This document shows positions 10,330 through 21,112 of a stretch of DNA of 64,000 bases, piece by piece. A program made the position numbers and the translations under genes. This stretch comes from Flaveria trinervia. Lineage: Eukaryota; Streptophyta; Magnoliopsida; Asterales; Asteraceae. The first letter of the stretch is position 1; every line of letters begins with the position of its first letter. The notes under the pieces were generated by a model. It made no database searches and was not told the DNA's origin. It saw nothing but the letters and a program-made list of their open reading frames with translations. The stretch lies in NCBI GenBank assembly GCA_025506515.1, contig CM046447.1:85990748-86054747 (forward strand), in the 5' to 3' direction.

Positions 10330-13300
10330 CATTCACTATGACAAGGAGGAAGCTAGGACGAACCCTGATGTCGTGTCCGGTACATTTCTAGTGAACCAAA
10401 CTTTAGCCTCTGTGTTATTTGATTCAGGTGCCAGTAAAAATTTTATTTCTGCTGCTTTCTGTGCTAAGCTGCCTGTTAGTAGTAGACATGTTGATGCGCC
10501 CTTTGATGTAGAAACTGCCATAGGTAAGTCTACCAGGATTTCTGAGATGATAGAGAACTGTGATGTGGAACTAGAAGGTCATAAGTTTCCTTTTAGACCG
10601 TTCGTGATGACCTTAGGTGGTTTGATTTGGTTCTTTGGATGGATTGGTTGGCGGACTTCAAGGCAAACATTGTGTGCCGCAAGAAGATGATTCATTTGGT
10701 AGTGCCTGACGGAAGTTCGGTAACTGTTTATAGGGATCAGATCATGACGATCCCGAAGTAATCTCAATGGCGGTGGCGGGAAAGTGTATGAGGTGTGGAT
10801 GTAGCGCCTACTTGGCTTTGTAAAGGATATGGATACGCCAACACCACAACTATCCGATGTACCGGTTGTGTGTGACTTTCTGGACGTGTTCCCAGAAGAT
10901 TTACCAGGAGTGCCACCTGACAGAGGGATCGAGTTTCAGATTGATCTGATACCAGGTGCCCAACCTGTTGCCAAGGCACTGTATCGGTTGGCTCCGACGG
11001 AGATGAAAGAGTTGATGGAGTCGTTGCAAGAGCTGCTTGATAACGGGTTTACTAAACCGAGTATCTCTCCTTGGGGTGCTCCGGTCTTTTTCGTAAAGAA
11101 GAAAGATGATAATATGAGGATGTGCATTGACTACCGCGAGCTAAACAAGTTCACGATAAAGAACCGCTACCCATTACCAAGAATTGATGACTTGTTCGAT
11201 CAGCTTCAAGGTGCCAGTTGGTTTTCAAGGATAGATCTTCGATCTAGCAACCATCAGCTAAAAGCAAAAGAGCAGGATGTTCCTAAAACAGCTTTCCGCA
11301 CGCGTTATGGTCACTACGAGTTTCTTGTCATGTCTTTTGGTTTGACCAATGCGCCAGGTGCTTTTATGGATCTGATGAATCGAGTGTGTCAGCCAATGTT
11401 GGGTAAATCAGTGATCGTGTTTATTGATGATATCCTGATTTATTCGAAGAGCGAGATTGAGCATGCAGGTCACATTCGGGAGGTTTTGGAGACGTTGAGA
11501 AAGGAGAAGTTGTACGCTAAGTTCTCCAAGTGCGTGTCCTGGTTACGTGAGGTTCAATTCTTGGGTCATGTGGTGAATCCCGACGGGATTATGGTGGACC
11601 CGACAAAGGTGGAGGCGGTGATGCAATGGAAGTCTCCAAAGACGCCATCCGAGATTCGTAGTTTCTTGGGTTTGGCGGGCTATTACAGAAGATTCATCCA
11701 AGACTTTTCTAAGATTGCTTCTCCACTAACTAAGTTGACCCGGAAAGATGTAAATTTTGTATGGGGTCAAGCTCAAGAAAAGGCGTTCGAAGAATTGAAG
11801 ATGAGATTGACTCAAGCTCCTGTTCTGTCATTACCCGATGGAAGTGAAGATCTGGTGGTTTATTCTGATGCTTCCTACTCAGGGTTGGGGTGTGTGTTAC
11901 TGCAGAAGGGGAAGGTTATAGCCTACGCATTCTGACAGTTAAAGGTCCATGAGGTCAACTATCCTACTCATGACTTGGAGCTTGCAGCCGTGATCTTTGC
12001 ACTAAAGATTTGGAGGCACTATCTTTACGGGACGAAGTGCATCATTTTCACTGACCACAAGAGCTTAAAGTACATCTTTGAGAAGAAGGACTTGAACATG
12101 AGACAGAGACAATGGTTGGAGCTCATAAAAGATTATGATTGTGAGATCCATTACCATCCGGGCGTAGCCAACGTGGTGGCGGATGCCCTTAGTGAGAGGC
12201 CCGAGCCGATTCGAGTGAAAGCGTATCAACTAATTATGACCTCTGATGTGATGAAGCAAGTTAAAGAGTTTTAAGATGAGGCATTGAAAGAAGATCATCT
12301 TAACTCTGAAAGAATGAGAGGTCTAGTTGTGGAGTTGGGTGAAAACACACTTGGTGTTAAAACCCGATTTGGACGAGTGTGGATTCCTCATTTTGGGGAT
12401 CTACGGGTGAAGATTATGGATGAAGCCAACAAGACTCGATACTCCATTCATCCAGGTGCCACAAATATGTATCAAGACATGAAGAAGGATTATTGGTGGC
12501 CGGGTATGAAACACGACGTAGTGGAGTATGTGAGTAAATGCCTCACTTGTCTACAGGTAAAGGCCAAGCATTAGAAGTCGTATGGGAAGATCCAACCTTT
12601 GGATATACCGGAATGAAAGTGGGAGCATATCACCATGGATTTCATTACGAAGCTACCGCGTACCTCGAAAGGGTATGATGCTATATGGGTGATTGATGAC
12701 CGTTTGACGAATAGTGCTCACTTCCTACCGATCTGCGAGACATATTCATCTGAGAGGTTAGCGGATCTTTTCATCAAAGAGATTGTAACTCGTCACGGTG
12801 TGCTGGTGTCTATTGTGTCTGATCATGACACTCGGTTTACATCCAAATTTTGGAAGAAATTCCACGACGCTATGGGGACGAGGTTACATATTAGCATGGC
12901 TTACCATCCCCAGATTGATGGTCAGTCAGAGAGGACCATTTAGACATTGGAGGACATGCTTCGGGCATGTGTTATTGATTTTGGGGGAAGTTGGGATGAC
13001 CACTTACCGTTAGCTGAATTCTCATACAACAACAGTTATCATGCCAACATTGGTATGCCACCTTATGAGATGCTATACAGTAGGAGATGCAGAACACCCG
13101 TCTGTTGGGGTGATATTGGTCAGAAAGAGTTAGGAAGCGTCGAGGTAATTGAGGCTACGACTGAGAAGCTTGAAAAGATCAAGGCCTTCATGAAGACAGC
13201 CAAAGATAGACAGAAGTCGTATGCTGATAAACGACGCAGACCGATTGAGTTCCAGGTGGGTGACCGGGTTATGTTGAAGGTCTCACCTTGAAAGGGCATT

Positions 13301-13678
13301 ATCCGATTCAGAAAGCGGGGCAAGTTGAGCCCAAGGTATATAGGACCTTTCCGAATCATTGCTCGAGTAGGGGAGGTGGCCTATAGACTGAAGTTACTAG
13401 GTGAGTTAAATGGAATTCATTTGACATTTCATGTATGTCATCTGAGAAAGTGTATGGCAGATGAAGATATGATTGTTCCACTGGGGGATATCGAAGTAGA
13501 CGAACGACTCAATTTTGTGGAGCAACCAGTGGCAATCATCGATTGAAAAGAGAAAAGGCTGAGAAATAAAGTGGTTCCTCTTATGCGTGTACAGTGGAAG
13601 CACAGGAAGGGATCCGAGTCTACATGGGAGACTGAAGAAGAAATGAGGTGACATTACCCATGTTTGTTCGAGGAATAA
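10330..13678 (+). pseudogene. Chromovirus pol pseudogene: PR, RT, RNase H, IN, chromodomain
   Basis: Protease shows LFDSGASKNFIS (about 10419), then small shifts between 10610 and 10830. From 10829 to 13678 one frame stays open apart from stops at 11933, 12272, 12572, 12614, 12941, 13289, 13544 and 13649. RT has the FVKKKDDNMRMCIDYRELN block and catalytic FIDDILIYSKS (about 11420). RNase H starts at VVYSDAS (about 11858). Integrase has the HHCC region (about 12450-12560), Asp in MDFI, Asp in SDHDTRF and Glu in GQSERT. The C-terminus carries a chromodomain-like tail (RVQWKHRKGSESTWETEEEM, about 13590-13650). Stops without shifts point to decay by point mutation. Confidence 0.9.
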
Positions 13679-13700
13679 CAAGTTTCAGAGACGAAACCTA

Positions 13701-13717
13701 TTTAAGGGGGTTGGGCT
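13701..13717 (+). other. Gypsy polypurine tract
   Basis: TTTAAGGGGGTTGGGCT lies immediately before the 3' LTR start at 13718, where plus-strand priming of cDNA synthesis occurs. Confidence 0.75.
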
Positions 13718-14710
13718 TGTAACACCCGGTTATTTATTTATTTTGAAGCCGACGAAAGAAGAAAAAAAGAAATAAAGTCTAAAGTCGAGGGACCAAACTC
13801 GCCAACGAGAGAAAGTTGGGGGAGTGGGGTTATTTGAAGGGAGAGGGCAGCCCCTACCCTCTCCCCACACCTCAAAATTCAGCAAAAAGGAGAAAGGGAG
13901 AAGAAAGGGAGAAAAGAGAGAAAAAGTTGGTTCGGGTGGATTCAAGTGAGCAAAATCATCGTGTAGCGGGTCTAAACGAAGCTCTACCTCTTGTTGTTGA
14001 TTGTGTGAGTTCTAGGACCCCTCTTTTAAACATTTTTGGTCGATTTTGGGGCTGGAACACATCCGAAAACCCGTTTTTGTATGTATGTGTATTTGACCCA
14101 TTTGTATGTGTTTGCGTGCTATGCGTTTGGAGTTTGTTTCCGGGCTTGTGCGTGCTTGAATGATGTTGTGGTATGCATTTCTAAGGTTTAGGATGGTTGA
14201 TTTAGGCTTAGAAGAGGTTTGGAAGAGCTTAGAGGCCGAAAATGGCAGATTGGGTTCGGGAGTGAGCTGAATTTTGTGCAGTTAGGGCTATGCAACTGAA
14301 TGGCATGCTAGTCGTGCGACTGAAGTCCACATGCATGCTAGTCATGCGACTGAAGGTCAATCGCATGGGGAGTCATGCGACTAAGAGTCCATCCACATTA
14401 GTTCCATTCGCATGGGACTCATCCGCATAGGTATCCATCCGCATTAGGTCCATTCGCATAGGTGTTCATCCGCATAGGTGTCCATCCGCATTAGGTCCAT
14501 CCGCATGGGTGTTCATCCGCATAGGTGTTCATCCGCATTGGTCCATTTGCATGATGTTCAATCGCTTGGAGGCCATACGACTGAAGGGTGCCCAAGTAGG
14601 GTTGGGGTACCCGAGGAAAACGTAGTGTATGTACTGACATTCGGGGGAAAGTGCAGATGTAAGTTTTGACGTGGAAGTTTCCCGTAAGTTCATGTAAGAT
14701 GACTATCGGG
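13718..14710 (+). repeat. Gypsy LTR 2 (3' LTR of first copy), last 7-8 bases missing
   Basis: 993 bp. The CGTGCGACT repeat block is shorter than in LTR 1. It ends ACTATCGGG and runs straight into the next LTR, lacking the final CCTTACA. The ACTATCGGG ending and TTTTGACGTGG upstream are shared with LTR 4. Confidence 0.9.
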
Positions 14711-15773
14711 GTAACACCCGGTTATATATTTATTTTGAAGCCAACGAAAGAAGAAAAAAAAAGAAATAAAGTCCAAAGTCAAGGGACCAAACTTGCAACG
14801 AGAGAAAGTTGGGGGAGTGGGGGTATTTGAAGAGAGAGGGCTGCCCTTACCCTCTTACCACACCTCAAAATTCAGCAAAAAAAGAGAAAGGGAGAAGAAA
14901 GGGAGAAAAGAGAGAAAAAGTTGGTTCGGGTGGATTCAAGTGAGCAAAATCATCGTGTAGCGGGTCTAAACGAAGCGCTACTTCTTGGTGTTGATTGTGT
15001 GAGTTCTAGGACCCCTCTTTTAAACGTTTTTGGTCGATTTTGGGGCTGGAACACATCCGAAAACCCGTTTTTGTATGTGTGTGTATTTGACCCATTTGTA
15101 TGTGTTTGTGTGCTATGCGTTTGGAGTTTGTTTCCAGGCTTGTTCGTGCTTGAATGATGTTGTGGTATGCATTCCTAAGGTTTAGGATGGTTGATTTAGG
15201 CTTAGAAGAGGTTTGGAAGAGCTTAGTGGTCGAAAATGGCAGATTGGGTTTGGGAGTGAGCTGAATTGTGCGCAGTTAGGGCTATGCGACCGAATGGCAT
15301 GCCAGTCGTGCGACTGAAGTCCCTACGCATGCCAGTCGTGCGATTAAGGTTCAATCGCATGTGAGTTATGCAACTGGAGCCCATACGCCTGCCAGTCGTG
15401 CGACTGAAGGTCAATCGCATGGGGAGTCATGCGATTGAGAGTCCATCCACATTTGTTCCACTCGCATGGGATTCATTCGCATAGGTGTCCATCCGCATTA
15501 GGTCCATTCGCATGGGTGTTCATCCGCATAGGTTTCCATCCGCATAAGTGTCCATCCGCATGGGTGTTCATCCGCATAGGTGTTCATCTGTATTGGTCCA
15601 TTCGTATGATGTTCAATCGCCTGGAGGCCATGCGACTGAAGGGTGCCCAAGTAGGCCTGGGGTACCCGAGGAAAACATAGTGTATGTACTGACTTTCGGG
15701 GGAAAGTGCAGATGTAAGTTTTGACTTGGAAGTTTCCCGTAAGTTCATGTAAGATGACTGTCGAGGTCTTACA
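14711..15773 (+). repeat. Gypsy LTR 3 (5' LTR of second copy), first base(s) missing
   Basis: 1063 bp beginning GTAACACCCGG (the expected initial T is absent). It carries LTR 1-type diagnostic bases (GTAGGCCTGG, GACTTGG, ACTGTCGAGG). It is followed by AGT and the primer site, so it is organised as a 5' LTR. Confidence 0.9.
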
Positions 15774-16258
15774 AGTTGGTATCAGAGCCAAAGTTTAAGT
15801 GAAACGGGTAAATTTTCAAAATAAACCTTAACTTAAACTGAGAATGGGACGGAAAAGGGAAGGGATGCCAGTCTGAGTAACTACGTGCCATCAGGTTTTT
15901 CGTAATGTTAACCGGTATTATGTGCGCATGGTATGTGGCTATGTGTTGTTTGTTGATTTAAATACTGATGTAGTCAGGACAGGTAATACTTGGGGTATGA
16001 AGAGTAAAGTAAGTGGCTAATTATAACTGCCACTGTATTTAGGGACTTACTATACTTGACATAAACTGAGTTGTTCCCTTGAATGACCGTGTTGGTGTTT
16101 GAATCTTTCAGTGTGCGTGTGAATGGCCGGTGGTAGATCTTCGAAAGCCTCTCATGGTGGTGGTCGTGATGGGCTTGGTGCTGAGCCGCGACCCAAGAGA
16201 GGAAGACCAGAATGGAAAAGGCCGTTCACAAAGAACCCGAGACACCTTATCCTGGAGG
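15774..16258 (+). pseudogene. Second gypsy copy: PBS, leader and truncated gag start
   Basis: The primer site TGGTATCAGAGCC is at 15777-15789. The leader and the gag ATG at 16123 follow, nearly base-for-base identical to 8778-9260. A one-base loss near 16208 shifts the gag frame. Gag sequence stops at GGAGG (16254-16258), where it joins LTR sequence. Confidence 0.9.
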
Positions 16259-16404
16259 CCATACGACTGAAGGGTGCCCAAGTAGGGCTGGGGTACCCGA
16301 GGAAAACGTAGTGTATGAACTAACTTTCGGGGGAAAGTGCAGATGTAATTTTTGACGTGGAAGTTTCTCGTAAGTTCATGTATGATGACTATCGGGGCCT
16401 TACA
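16259..16404 (+). repeat. Gypsy LTR 4 stub (last 146 bp of a 3' LTR)
   Basis: Runs from CCATACGACTGAAGGGTGCC to CGGGGCCTTACA. It shares the ACTATCGGG and GACGTGG variants of LTR 2. The rest of the second internal region and LTR was deleted. Confidence 0.88.
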
Positions 16405-18680
16405 ACCAAACTAGCTGCGATACAGATTGAGAAGTCTGTTAGGCATGTACCTATTCAATTCTCTTTAACTTCTTCCTCTAGCTCGTATACTTCTCAAGAT
16501 GATGTTACCAAAAAAGGGAGAATGTACAGAGTCAAGTTCAAGAGGAACCACTTTTGGCCATTTCTACCATGTCTTCATTCTATCCTACTCGACAACAACC
16601 TTCAACCATCTTCCTTTAGCCTCCTCCAATCACATTTCAAGTGAACCCAAGGATGCTTATTAACCTTAATAGGTTTTTAACCAAGTTCCTAATAAGCTCC
16701 TCACTTGAACAACCCTCACTGAATGTTGCTAAAGCTTACTTTGGAGTTGAAAAACTTCAAAGATTGAATGCACCACCTACCACTAAGGAGGAAGTTATTC
16801 AACCAAAGGATTTAATTGAACCTGAGATTGATTTCGAAGGGGAAATGAGAATTGATGACCCAACAACTGACTTAGTTAGGATAGGTAGTGCAACTCCACT
16901 CTCTTCCGAAGTTGAGAGGCAAGCTGCGGAAGGAATCATTGGATTTCATTCTTATCGGATGATCTGATTATCACAGAGGTCATATTTGATCTAGCCTCTG
17001 AGATAAATAGTGAGGACTTTCTCAAAACCCCTATCCTTTAAACACCATCAGCACCACACGAACAACCTTCCTCCTAACCAAAACCCTCTAAGCCAGAGTC
17101 TCCTAAGGATGAATCTTCCGAAGATCCCAAAGGAAAGTGGAAGATGACTGCGGAAGAACACTTAGAGGAAGAAAGGTAGACTCGGCATTGGGAAGTTATT
17201 GGCTACTAGTAGCAAGGCAGCAGCAGCAGCCCAAGAGGCTATCAACAACAAAAGAAAAAATGAGGTTATTGACAAACTTGTCAATATGGGAGAAGTAAAT
17301 GAAGAAATGATACTACTCCTATTAGCAGAGCTGGTGAAGTTAGAAAATGCAACCTTGCTGCAAAAGTAAAAAGAGGAAGCAACTAGGTTGGCTAAGGAGG
17401 AAGAGAAGAGAAAAAAGAAGGAAGAAGCTGAGTAACATCTAAGAATTGAGAGGATAGCTTCTTATGCTCTAGAAGATATTCTCATAAGAAGCTGAGTCCT
17501 TATGATAATGACACAATCTTGTGGCTTTTCCACAAAGAACAAGTTCAGATTGCCAAGGAGAGGAAGAAGGCTTCAAGGGAGAAGGTGAAAGAAAAGGAGG
17601 ATGAGGAGGAGGTCAAGCTTACAGTTGATAAGAAGGCAGGAGACAAAGCCTAGGTTAAGACATATCTCAGGTCCCATGGCTTCTCTGGTAGTCAAGTTGG
17701 TCCAATGACTGAGAAGACCCTACAAGGACATGTCAGTGACATCAAGACTGACATTCGCTCTGGAATAAGGAAGGAGGTATTTCAAACACCAAGTGTTCAG
17801 AGGATGCTACCCACACCTGTTCCCAAACTAGAACCACAACCTCAACCCTCACCCTCACCCTTTCCTTTCCCCATTAAACTGAACCAACCATTAAACTGTT
17901 CACTCCTAAACCTACACCATCAACCTTACCCTCATCCTCACCCACTGTCTCACAACAACCTCCATCACTACCCATCCTCAAACCTAAAACACTACCTAAA
18001 ACTCAATCATCAACCACCCATCCATCACCCAAGCCATCCTCTAAACCATCAAAGCCTCAAACCTTAAAGGAGTTTAAGGAGATCAAGAGGAAGCTCATCA
18101 ACCGCACCACTCTAAGTGACATATCTTGTGAGGAGGAGTCTATCAAATTAACATTCATTGATGGATCTTCCTGTTGCCTCACAAGAGAAGCATCCTTGAT
18201 CTGCCCAGAAGAAATTGGACTAGGCACTTCAGTTCCTTGCAACAAATTTTGATTCCCTCAAAGAGGAAGAAAAGAAGCTAAGAAGAAGGCTGGTGACTCT
18301 ACTGGATACCAGGAAGGGGGATAAGCTACCATCTCAACCCCTTTTCCTCGAAGAAGGTTATCCAGTGGAGGTTTGAAGAATATTCTCACAAATTTGTTAT
18401 GGAAAAAGATAACGGTGAAGTCAACCGACTCAATACACCATATCTACTACATTCAAGCAGGTTTGATATTGCTGAGTTAGTAAAGAAGCCATTCTCCAAC
18501 CCCTCCAACTCTCAAGTAGTCGATCACAAAAGGAATCACTTGAGCAGTCTTTATCTTGCCGAACTAACCACAAGGGCAAAGATTGAAGAAGAGTTGAGAA
18601 TAAGAGAAAGAAAGAAAAAGAAAGGTCAACCAAAGAAAAGATCTTCCTATAAATGGTTGAAGGCCCTAACTTGGAACCCA
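16405..18680 (+). pseudogene. Sirevirus extra 3' ORF (env-like position), right part
   Basis: Host-element sequence resumes after the gypsy complex. About 110 bases (16447-16562) repeat, at roughly 90% identity, the sequence just left of the gypsy (about 7600-7714). Further on are an open frame (16641-16967), Lys/Glu-rich coiled-coil-like sequence (17360-17440 and 17560-17640), a Pro/Gln/Ser-rich stretch (17800-18060) and a basic C-terminus ending TWNP with a stop at 18681. Coiled coils and proline-rich regions are reported for Sirevirus third ORFs, whose role is unknown. Many stops are present. Confidence 0.5.
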
Positions 18681-18910
18681 TAGTTAGATGGAGTGTGACT
18701 AAAAATCCCGTAAACTAACTCTCTACAGAGGGACACAACAAAAGGGTACATGTCGTCCAGAGTAATAGAATGGACCTGTTATCTACCATTTACTTGTACA
18801 AACTTCTCAGCAACACCTCTGGAAAGAATAGAGAAACATATAAATATCTTCTTTTGTTGGCGCTGAAATTTTGAGAAGCAGAAGAAAGTCAAGTTTTGAT
18901 ACAATCAGCT

Positions 18911-18919
18911 TAGGGGGAG
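18911..18919 (+). other. Sirevirus polypurine tract
   Basis: TAGGGGGAG, the typical copia plus-strand primer, lies about 230 bases after the last ORF and just before the presumed 3' LTR. Confidence 0.65.
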
Positions 18920-18924
18920 TTTTT

Positions 18925-19813
18925 TGGGTCAGATAAAGCTGGTGCAACCAAAACACACTTAGAAGAATTTTGGTGCAACTAAAGAAAGTCTTCCAAAGCT
19001 TATTTGCACTTCCAAAGTCAAGTTGAAGAACTTCCGAAGCCTAAGTAAGAAGAACTTCCGAAGCCTAAGTAAGAAGAACTTCCAAAGCCTAAGTAAGAAG
19101 AACTTCCAAAGAGAAACTAAGTCTTCCGAAGACTAAGTACTCTTTTTCCGAAGCTAAACACTTAGAAGGTTCAAGACAAAGACTTCCGAAGAACAAAGTC
19201 TAGAAGACCAGCAGAAGTCTCGGAAGAAATTGATTCTTCTAAAGTATAATTGGCTTTGGAAAAACTTATTCTTTCAAAGTCAATTTACCTATGGAAGAAC
19301 CAACTATGAACCACTAGACATATGTATAGTCCTTCTGACATCCACTGCAATCTCTGATATGCTGCATGGTGCTTTTCCATGCCGTGTAGTTGACCAACTT
19401 TATTTTACTATTCACATTTTATCAGTTAATACAATTATCATCTTTAGTTGGTGACAAAAGGTAAGTCATGGACCTATCATAACTACCTAATCTAGGATAA
19501 TATTTTATCTTAGATACCTTACTTCTAGAAATATATATTTGATTAGTAGTAAATTTCAGCTAGAAATTTAAGTATAACCGGCTGTAGATAGTAGTATATA
19601 TAATTTTTCATGGTAACTCAGTTAGTATGCTTGTAGGTCTTGTATACTTTGAGTTGAAAAGTAATATATACAAGTATTTTGAAAATCATCTGTTGTGTTC
19701 TTTGACTTAGTATATTATTATCAACTCATTTGAAGATTCTACATCATCATCAGAGTGTGTCTGAGTGAGTTCGTAAGATAATCAAGTGTTGATTAACCAT
19801 AACCGATCCTACA
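18925..19813 (+). repeat. Probable Sirevirus 3' LTR
   Basis: Begins TGGGTCAG a few bases after the polypurine tract and ends near ACCGATCCTACA. The 5' LTR is outside the window, so neither limit can be confirmed here. It contains a cluster of CTTCCGAAG-type motifs (18990-19215), including three direct copies of a unit of about 26 bp (GAACTTCCGAAGCCTAAGTA, 19027-19106). Confidence 0.45.
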
Positions 19814-20420
19814 TTTATGTTTATAAAAAGTTATTATATCATATGATTTAAGTATTAATAATAAACTTACTACATTGAAATTTGAATACAAGCCACTGTG
19901 ATATTATTTAGATGCTTTTGTTCAAATAAGAATGCAAATTCTATAAATATATATTGTATCATATGATTTCCATAATAATATGATTGTCAAAAAGCATTTA
20001 AATTACTTCATGTGATATTCATTATAATATTTATGAATTAAGTTTATTATTTATATATAAAACATATGACACTCATTTTTTAGCAAATTAATTTTTGAAA
20101 AAATGATGGTAAGTATATATAAATTTTTAGGTGATATTCGTTGGTCTCAACAATTTATCGATCATATTTTTCTAATACATCAATCTGTTTTTGGATAATA
20201 TTCCCTGGATGTTTTTATTACATGTCTACTCATGTGATAATCATGTTATCTAACTTATAGATGTGAATTAACTATTGTTAAACTAAATGACCAAAAATAA
20301 AACAAACCATATACATATAGGTTGTCTAATGTAATTATTAAAAAATAATGGTTGAAGAATGAAATTAATTATAAAGATAAAGGTTCTTTTGTGTAATTTA
20401 CTCTAGATAAAATTATGATT
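19814..20420 (+). other. AT-rich intergenic, no feature seen
   Basis: About 600 bases of AT-rich sequence with no ORF or repeat that I can name. Confidence 0.5.
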
Positions 20421-21112
20421 AGTACACCAACAATATTGTTCGTTTTGCCCACGAGGAGCTCACGGATTTGCTTTTGGTTGCTCGGGTGAAAACTTACCAG
20501 GGAGGTCACCCATCCCTGGACTGCTCCCACTTAAGCACACTTAACTATGGAGTTCTCCTCTCATTTACAACCAATACGCCCAAAACGCATTATTGATGTT
20601 AAAGGCATGACATTTCTTATGAACCAAGAATCTCTCCTATCCACGGCTGATATAGGATTCGCCTAGGATGTTACAAACACCCCCCTTTGGGACTCATCGC
20701 CCTTGATGAGGTTTGCCCCACCATCCCATATGTGAATGTGGAATTGGCCTAAAATGTCACTCTAAACAACCCATGGGACTCACCATCCTTGATGAGGTTT
20801 GCCCCACCATCCCGAACAACACAGGAGTGACTCTGATTTCATTCTGTAACATCCGAACCCTCACACCAACAATATTGTCCGTTTTGCCCACAATATTGTC
20901 CACTTTGCCTATGAGAAGCTCACGGATTTGCTTTTGGTTTCCTGGGTGCCCGAGTGAAAACTTACCAGGGAGGTCACCCATCCCTCGACTACTCCTCTCA
21001 TCCACAACCAATACGGCCAAAACGCGTTGTTGATGTTAGAGGCATGGTATTTCTTATGAACTAGGAATCTCTCCTATCCACGGCTGATGTAGGATTCGCC
21101 TAGGATGTTACA
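20421..21112 (-). mobile_element. Second Cassandra TRIM, degraded
   Basis: Two LTR-like copies (about 20421-20675 and 20845-21112) flank an internal region of about 169 bp that itself contains a duplicated block (GATGAGGTTTGCCCCACCAT at about 20714 and 20791). Orientation is minus, as in the first Cassandra. The left copy lacks about 19 bases of its outer end. The right copy has a small internal duplication of the ATATTGTCC region, and its 5S-like module has lost the A box while keeping the C box. The primer site is eroded. No target duplication is visible. Confidence 0.85.

Larger units (their letters stand above)
7715..16404 (+). mobile_element. Rearranged tandem Ty3/gypsy chromovirus: LTR-int-LTR/LTR-int(deleted)-LTR stub
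   Basis: A full element (LTR 7715-8777, internal region, LTR 13718-14710) is followed directly by a second copy whose LTR (14711-15773) and leader are almost identical to the first. The second internal region is deleted after about 130 bases of gag and fused to the last 146 bases of an LTR (to 16404). LTRs begin TGTAACACCCGG and end CCTTACA. The primer site matches tRNA-iMet. The gypsy order (PR-RT-RNase H-IN-chromodomain) and a chromodomain-like tail place it in the chromoviruses, probably near Tekay/Del. No matching target duplication is seen at the outer ends. Confidence 0.88.
1..19813 (+). mobile_element. Decayed Sirevirus-type Ty1/copia retrotransposon, host to nested insertions
   Basis: The window opens inside the gag zinc knuckle of a copia element. 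In order on the plus strand there follow a protease motif, integrase, reverse transcriptase, RNase H, an additional 3' reading frame, a polypurine tract (18911-18919) and a probable 3' LTR. The copia order (integrase before RT), the pol end reading LFTKGFDE, and a long extra ORF after pol fit the Sirevirus lineage. The 5' LTR lies outside the window. Two younger elements interrupt it: Cassandra at 2678-3324 and a gypsy complex at 7715-16404. All frames carry many stops and shifts, so it cannot move autonomously. Host sequence flanking the gypsy insert is partly duplicated, so the two sides may not derive from exactly one original element. Confidence 0.78.

Noticed and set aside
18990..19215. 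Heat-shock elements in the Sirevirus LTR
   Set aside because: The TTCCGAAG repeats leave one base, not two, between TTC and GAA, so they do not meet the heat-shock element consensus.
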